DNA of 64,000 nucleotides, from assembly GCF_963259705.1 (NCBI RefSeq), contig NC_081841.1, forward strand, positions 120,661,033 through 120,725,032, written 5' to 3'. This document shows, one piece after another, positions 58,892 through 64,000 of the stretch (position 1 is its first letter; every line of letters starts with the position of its first letter). A model generated the notes under the pieces. That model saw only the letters and a list, made by a program, of their open reading frames with translations. It ran no database searches and had not been told where the DNA came from. The translations under genes and the position numbers were made by a program. Origin of the DNA: Myotis daubentonii. Its lineage: Eukaryota; Chordata; Mammalia; Chiroptera; Vespertilionidae.

Positions 58892-59476
58892 TCCTATATA
58901 ACAGTGATGGCAAACCTTTTGAACTCGGTGTGTCAGCATTTTGAAAAATCCTAACTAAACTCTGATGCCGTGTCACATATAGAAATTTTTTGATATTTGC
59001 AACCATAGTAAAACAAAGACTTATATTTTGATATTTATTTTATATATTTAAATGCCATTTAACACAGAAAAATCAAACATAAAAATGAGTTCATGTGTCA
59101 CCTCAGACACGCGTGTCATAGGTTCGCCATCACTGCTATATAATAAAGAGGCAATATTCAAATTGACCCTCACACCATAATGCCATCACAAGATGGCAGC
59201 GCACACAGCAGCGGCAGGGCAGCAGGGGCGGGGACGGCGGCCGCTCTGCGTGGCTTCTACTGGGGTTTCCATGGTTGTGCATGCTGCAGGAGTGGGGCCT
59301 GGCCACCGCTGCACGCAGCCTAAAGGCGGAGCATCGGGGCGGCACTCCAGGACTCAGGGCCATCCACAGCGCACTGGCCATGGGGGGCAGGACTCCAGGA
59401 CTTGGGGCGGTCCCATGGTGCGGGGGATGGGGGAGGGGTCCTGGGTCTCGCATGATTTCGCGCGACTCGTCACTAA
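58892..59476 (+). mobile_element. CpG-rich Helitron with hAT inserted at its 5' tip
   Basis: 5' tip TCCTATATAA (58892-58901) is separated from TAAAGAGGCAATATTC (59144) by a hAT. The interior is CpG-rich (AAGATGGCAGCGCACACAGC). The end CGCATGATTTCGCGCGACTC then GTCACTAA fits a short hairpin plus CTRR; this 3' end is inferred. Confidence 0.75.
58902..59135. mobile_element. Non-autonomous hAT, 234 bp, perfect 8-bp TSD
   Basis: TIRs CAGTGATGGCAAACCTT and GGTTCGCCATCACTG; TSD CTATATAA at 58894-58901 and 59136-59143. It landed in the conserved Helitron 5' end. Confidence 0.95.
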
Positions 59477-59842
59477 TAATAAACCAGAGAAGCTTCATGA
59501 AACAAAAAGTTTTAAATAACTAGGACGACATGAAGTAACAGTAATGATCCTGTTTTTGATAGAAGTGGTAATTACATCAATATAATGAAATTGCATTGAT
59601 CTTTAGATGCACATACAAATGAATGCATTTCAAAACATTGAAAGCTGAATAATGTCTGATGTCTAGTTAACAGTATTTTACCAATATCAATTTCCTGTTT
59701 TTGATACTGTATCATAATTATACAAGATAGCATTATTTGAGGAAGACTACTATTTTTAAAATTTCTTGTGACTCTATAATCATTTAAAAAACAAAACCAC
59801 AGAAACATGATCATGAGGAAATGTACAATTGAAGAAAAGGAG
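59477..59842. other. Unique intron
   Basis: Nothing recognised. Confidence 0.6.
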
Positions 59843-61009
59843 GAGTCTTGAGGATGGCGACCGGCAGGAAGGTAGAGAGGGAGAGAGTGTGAGAGCGTGG
59901 TTAGTGATTGAGGAGTGTGTGGACATGTGTGGTGTGTGTGTGTATGAGCTAGGGACAGCTAGATTCTGCAGGTCTTCTAAGGGGCTGCTAAACATGGCAG
60001 TCCTAGACGGCAGAGCCCCGCTACCAGTGCGGACACTCCTGGGTGGCTAGTGCGGGCACAAAGACCATGTCATCTTGAGAAAGAGGGCTGCTTGAGCCTA
60101 AGATCCTGGTCTCAGTACCACCCGGTCTGGTCTCAGATGCAAATCAGGACCCTGTAGCCACTGGAGACAGAGACCTGGGACCACAGCTACAGACCCAGGG
60201 ACACCAAGAATCCAGACATTCCGAGGCGGAACTCTGTGAGTAACAGAGCCCATCCCCCTCCCCACAGGCTCGTGGGCAGTGCCATAGTAACTGATAGACC
60301 CACCCCTTGCCGGGGCCTCAGTGCTGCTAGGGAGCCTTAGCCTGGAAGTGCCGGAACACCAGGAACTGGTCCTGTGCACCAGAGGTGGCAGAAGCCATAG
60401 CCTGGAAGTGAGCAAACACCAGGAACTGGTCCCGCCCAGAGCGGGCTGTAGGAATCTTGGCCTGAGGGCTAGTGCGAGAACATGGGGAACTTGTCCCGTG
60501 CAGCACAGGCCCCGGGACGCCGATTCTCTGGGCAGGAAGCAGCACCAAGCACCAGTGACTTGACTGTGTTCATCACCTGCGCCTGGAACCCCTGATTCCC
60601 TGTGCATTCACACTAAGAGCCAGTGACTCGAATTCTTGGTGCATGTGCACACAGGGACCATGATTCTCAATGTGAGGCTGTGAGAAGCAAAAGAGACTCC
60701 GATACTGGATTCTTGGGGAACTCTGACTCCTGGTGCATGCTAGGGGCCGCTGATTTTCAACACACTCCAGGGGGGACTCTGTTCCAGCATGGTGCAGGCT
60801 GGGTCCCTGATTCTAAGTGCACACACGAGGCCTAATTGAGTGCTGGTAACGCTGACGCTGAGCGAGCCTGATTCCCACCAACCCATCACAACCACACATC
60901 TTAAGTGTCAGAGCTCTCCAGTGACACTAGGGTGGTGAGAAGCTCCCACTGCACATGGCCCAGGCCCACACAACTCGATGTTTGAACCATCAGGAAATAA
61001 TAAGAATGG

Positions 61010-62096
61010 GGAGATGAGACAACCCCCAGAGGAAAGACAATGAGGAGTCACCAAGAAAGGAAATTAATGAAGTTGAAGCATGCAACATGACAGAAAAAGA
61101 ATTCAGAGTAATGGGTGTACAATTCATTCACCGGATGGATGAGAAAATCAACAACCTATGCAAGAATCATGAAGAAATGAAAAGTGATATAGTTACAATC
61201 AAGAACACCATGGAAGGCTGAAACCGGTTTGGCTCAGTGGATAGAGCGTCAGCCTGTGGACTGAAAGGTCCCAGGTTCGATTCCGGTCAAGGGCATGTAC
61301 CTGGGTTGCGGGCATATCCCCAGTAGGAGATGTGCAGGAGGCAGCTGATCGATGTTTCTCTCTCATCGATGTTTCTAACTCTCTATCTCTCTCCCTTCTT
61401 CCTCTCTGTAAAAAAAAGTCAATAAACTATATTTAAAAAAAAAAAAAGAGCACCATGGAAGGTTTCAACAGTAGACTAGAAGAAGAAGAGGACCGAATTA
61501 GTGAGTTAGAAGATAAGGCAGAGAAACAAGCTCAATCAGAACAGCAAGTGGAGAAAAGAATTAAAAAGCAGGAGGAGAGTCTCAGGGAGCTTTGGGACAA
61601 CATGAAACGAAGTAATATATGCATAATAGGGCTGCCAGAAGGACAAGAAGAGCAGCAAGGATTAGAAAATCTATTTGAAGGAATAATGACAGAAAACTTC
61701 CCAGATATGGAGGGAAAAAGTTACACAAGTACAGAGAGTCCCAAGCAAGATGAACTCCAAAAGACCCACACCATGACACATCATAATAATGATGGCAAAT
61801 GTACACGACAAAGAGAGAATCTTAAAGGCTGCAAGAGAGAGACAGAGAGTTACCTACAAAGGATTCCGCATCAGATTATCAAATGATTTCTCAACAGAAA
61901 CACATCAAACTAGAAGGGAATGGAAGGAGGTATACAAAGTGTTGCAAAGCAAAGGACTGAATCCAAGAATACTCTATCCAGCAAGACTATCAATCAAAAT
62001 TGAAGGGGAAATCAGGAGCTTTGCAGACAAAAAAAGGCTAAGGGAGTTTATCACTACCAAGCCAGCAATGCAAGATATGCTAAAGGGAATGCTGTA
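61010..62096 (+). pseudogene. L1 ORF1 split by a SINE
   Basis: The frame runs PQRKDNEESPRKEINEVEAC without a clear upstream ATG, then EKEFRV and the coiled-coil start, and is cut at 61217 by a Ves SINE. After it, 61455-61886 encodes NSRLEEEEDRISELEDKAEK and the RRM with NICIIGLPEGQEEQQ. A frameshift near 61790 leads to the C-terminal domain (MMANVHDKERILKAARERQR) ending DMLKGML-stop. As an RNA-binding ORF1p it is inactive, but the sequence is younger than most repeats here. Confidence 0.9.
61218..61445 (+). mobile_element. Ves-type SINE nested in L1 ORF1, 17-bp TSD
   Basis: Head CTGAAACCGGTTTGGCTCAG, B box GGTTCGATTCC, A-tail. Duplication AAGAACACCATGGAAGG (61201-61217) and AAGAGCACCATGGAAGG (61446-61462), one mismatch. 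Confidence 0.95.
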
Positions 62097-62144
62097 AAAA
62101 GAAGAAATATAAAGGTAAGAAAGAACACAGGCACAAAAACAGAA

Positions 62145-62766
62145 ATGGCTACAAGCAAGTACCTTTCAATAATAACTTTAAATGTTATTTAAACATTTAA
62201 ATAGAGAACAAGGGACTCACACAGACTGAAAGTGACGGGATGGAAAAATATCTTTCAGGCAAATGGAAACGAAAAAAAAGCTGGGGTAGCAATACTTATA
62301 TCCAACAAGACAGACCTCAAAGTGAAGGCCATAACAAGAGATAAGGAAGGCCACTTCATAATACTAAAGGGATCGATACAACAAGAGAATATAACCCTGG
62401 TAAACATATATGCACCCAATGCAGGAACACCCAAATAATTAAAAAACCTCCTGGAAGATAACAAAGGAGAGATCAACAACACTACAATCATAGTAGGGGA
62501 CTTAAACATACCACTGACACCACGGGATAAATCCTCTAGACAAAAAATCAGCAAAGAAACAGCAATCCTAAATGACTCACTAGATCAGATGGCCTTAATT
62601 GACATCTTCAGAACATTTCACCCCAAAGCCACGGAATATACATTCTTCTCAAGTGTACATGGGACATTTTCAAAAATAGGCCATATATAGGGTCGCAAGC
62701 AAAGTCTCCCCAAATTCAAGAAGACTGAAATCATACCAAGCATCTTCTCGGACCACAATGGCATAA
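62145..62766 (+). pseudogene. L1 ORF2 N-terminal (endonuclease) fragment, broken
   Basis: Start ATGGCTACAAGCAAGTACC. The frame is lost after about 15 codons, where about 100-150 bp typical of L1 seem deleted. Endonuclease sequence then resumes (WKNIFQANGNEKKAGVAILI near 62238, VNIYAPNAGTPK near 62400, IVGDLNIPLT near 62490 where active copies read GDFN). A Helitron cuts it at 62767 before the reverse transcriptase. The family nicks DNA at TTTT/AA sites; this piece is inactive. Confidence 0.88.
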
Positions 62767-63405
62767 TCCTATCTAATAATAGAGAAACATGGTAATTATC
62801 CATACTGCTGCTACCCTTCCCATTGGCTAATCAGCAGGATATGCAAATTAACTGCCAGCCAAGATGGCGGCCAACAGCCAGGCTACTGACACGAACAGGA
62901 GGCTTGCTTGCTCCAGTGACGGAGGAAGCCAGGTTCCCTGCCTGCCGCTGCTGGACTCTGAGCTGCTAAGAAACATTGTTACAAATATAGAAGCTAAACA
63001 AAACCCCAGAAACCTGCTTTCAGTCATCTGGGATCTCAGAGCTGGAGTTGCAACAAAGTTTCAAATACAGAAAGTAAACAAATCCAGAAACCTGCTTTCA
63101 GCAGTGAGGTCTCACAGCTAAAGCCGGCTCTCAGCTCTAGTGACAGCTATAAATCCAAGAAAAAAAAAAAAAGGAAAAAAGGAGAGGTTGGGAGCTTCAG
63201 TCACCTGCCAGCCTGAAAACAGCCCTCACCCAGACTGGCCAGGCACCCCAGTGGGGACCCCCACCCTGAAGGGGGTGTGGCCAGCTGCAAACAGCCAGAA
63301 TCCCCTCACCCAGGCTTGCCAGGCACTCCAGTGGGGACCCCCACCCTGATCCAGGACACCCTTCTGGGCAAAGCAGCCGGCCCCCACCCATGTACCAGGC
63401 CTCTA
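62767..63405 (+). mobile_element. Helitron type X (third copy)
   Basis: Starts TCCTATCTAATAATAGAG; ATGCAAAT and AAGATGGCGGC (62861-62871); ends GTACCAGGCCTCTA and is joined directly to a further Helitron. Contains an extra duplication of 'CAAAGTTTCAAATACAGAAA' type sequence. Confidence 0.88.
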
Positions 63406-64000
63406 TCCTATATAGTAAAAGGGTAATATGCCTCCCAGCACCGGGATCAGTGGAGCAGTGAGGCCTCCTGGCCCCTGGAGCAGGGTGACAGGGGGCAGTG
63501 ACCAAACCCCCTGATCGCCCTGCGGCTCTGTGTGGAACAGGGGGTGGGGCCACAACCTCCCTATCTGCCCTGATCGCGCTGCGGCTCTGTGTATGACAGG
63601 GTGCGGTACCCCAACCCCCTGATCAGCCCTGCTCTGTGTGTGACAGGGTGTGGCACCCCAACTCCCCCATGGGCCCAGCTCTGTGAGTGATGGGGTGGAG
63701 CCGCAAACTCCCCATCGGCCCTGCCCTGAGTGTGACAGGGTGGCGCCCCAACCTCCCCATCGACCCTGCCTTGAGTGTGACGGGGTGGCGCCCCAACCCC
63801 CCAATTGGCCCTACCCTGAGTGTGACTGAGGTTGGCATCACAACCTCCTGATCGGCCCTACTCTGTGCGTGACAGGAGAGAGCTCCCCAACCCCCTGATT
63901 GGCCCTGCTCTGTGCATGACAGCGGGGAGGTCCCCAACCCCCTGATCGGCCCTGCTCTGTGTGTGACAGGGTACGGAGCCCAACCCCCCTGATGGGCCCT
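63406..64000 (+). mobile_element. Helitron type Z, runs off the window
   Basis: Starts TCCTATATAGTAAAAGGG then TAATATGCCTCCCAGC. Interior is an array of about 60-75 bp units (CTGATCGGCCCTGCTCTGTG with TGTGACAGGGTG). 3' end not in window. Confidence 0.85.
63520..64000 (+). repeat. Minisatellite in Helitron type Z, about 60-75 bp unit
   Basis: At least seven units of 'CCCTGATCGGCCCTGCTCTG' plus TGTGTGACAGGGTG and CCCCAACCC. Long open frames on the minus strand are by-products. Confidence 0.9.

Larger units (their letters stand above)
59843..62766 (+). mobile_element. L1 with 5'UTR, interrupted by a Helitron
   Basis: 5'UTR from about 59843 (GAGGAGTCTTGAGGATGGCG) with three units of about 60 bp around 60335-60510 (AACACCAGGAACTGGTCC), ORF1 with a nested SINE, then the beginning of ORF2. 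It is cut at 62767 by a Helitron and may continue beyond the window. This 5'UTR differs completely from the 37-bp monomers of the L1 at 10131. Confidence 0.9.

Overview
This is a vertebrate nuclear window, almost certainly from a vesper bat (Vespertilionidae). The evidence is tRNA-derived Ves-type SINEs, a very high density of Helitron rolling-circle transposons with HeliBat-type ends, young non-autonomous hAT elements, and bat-type L1 and ORF1-only (HAL1-like) LINEs. There are no operons, ribosome binding sites or prokaryotic features. Family names come from end sequences, target-site duplications (TSDs) and general knowledge; nothing was searched.

The only host gene I can support lies on the minus strand. 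Three short exons at 37892-37956, 18054-18162 and 7802-7968 have AG/GT splice borders, compatible phases (0-2, 2-0, 0-2) and one continuous peptide. I recognise it as neurobeachin (NBEA), the segment shortly before the PH-BEACH module. The window is therefore two complete introns (10.1 and 19.7 kb) plus parts of the two outer introns. The rest is intronic DNA, mostly transposons.

Layout: 1-3066 is an L1 ORF1 scrap followed by four Helitrons. 3240-6500 is an ancient repeat holding a small hAT and an ORF1-only LINE that itself holds a second hAT. 7802-7968 is an NBEA exon. 9435-9885 is a 55-bp-arm palindrome and a Helitron. 10131-16030 is a decayed, near full-length minus-strand L1 with an array of 37-bp 5'UTR monomers, followed by Helitron ends to 16558. 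16559-23972 is mostly unique intron with the second exon. 23973-28626 has Helitrons and a truncated L1. 28627-37891 is AT-rich intron with scattered SINEs and Helitrons. 37892-37956 is the third exon. 39022-45638 has Helitrons, one interrupted by a solo LTR with a 6-bp TSD. 45639-49801 is unique intron. 49802-52381 is three head-to-tail Helitrons. 52437-58003 holds two ORF1-only LINEs and an old L1. 58892-64000 holds a Helitron with a hAT in its first 10 bases, a second 5'-complete L1 interrupted by a SINE, and two more Helitrons running off the end.

I see no new multi-gene system. The most interesting structures are composite Helitrons in which one element runs directly into the next in the same order at separate loci, a GC-rich Helitron whose interior is an array of about 40-bp hairpins, inverted Helitron pairs that flank NBEA exons, a 37-bp-monomer L1 promoter region abutting a Helitron terminus, and a nearly perfect 55-bp inverted repeat between TTAA sites.
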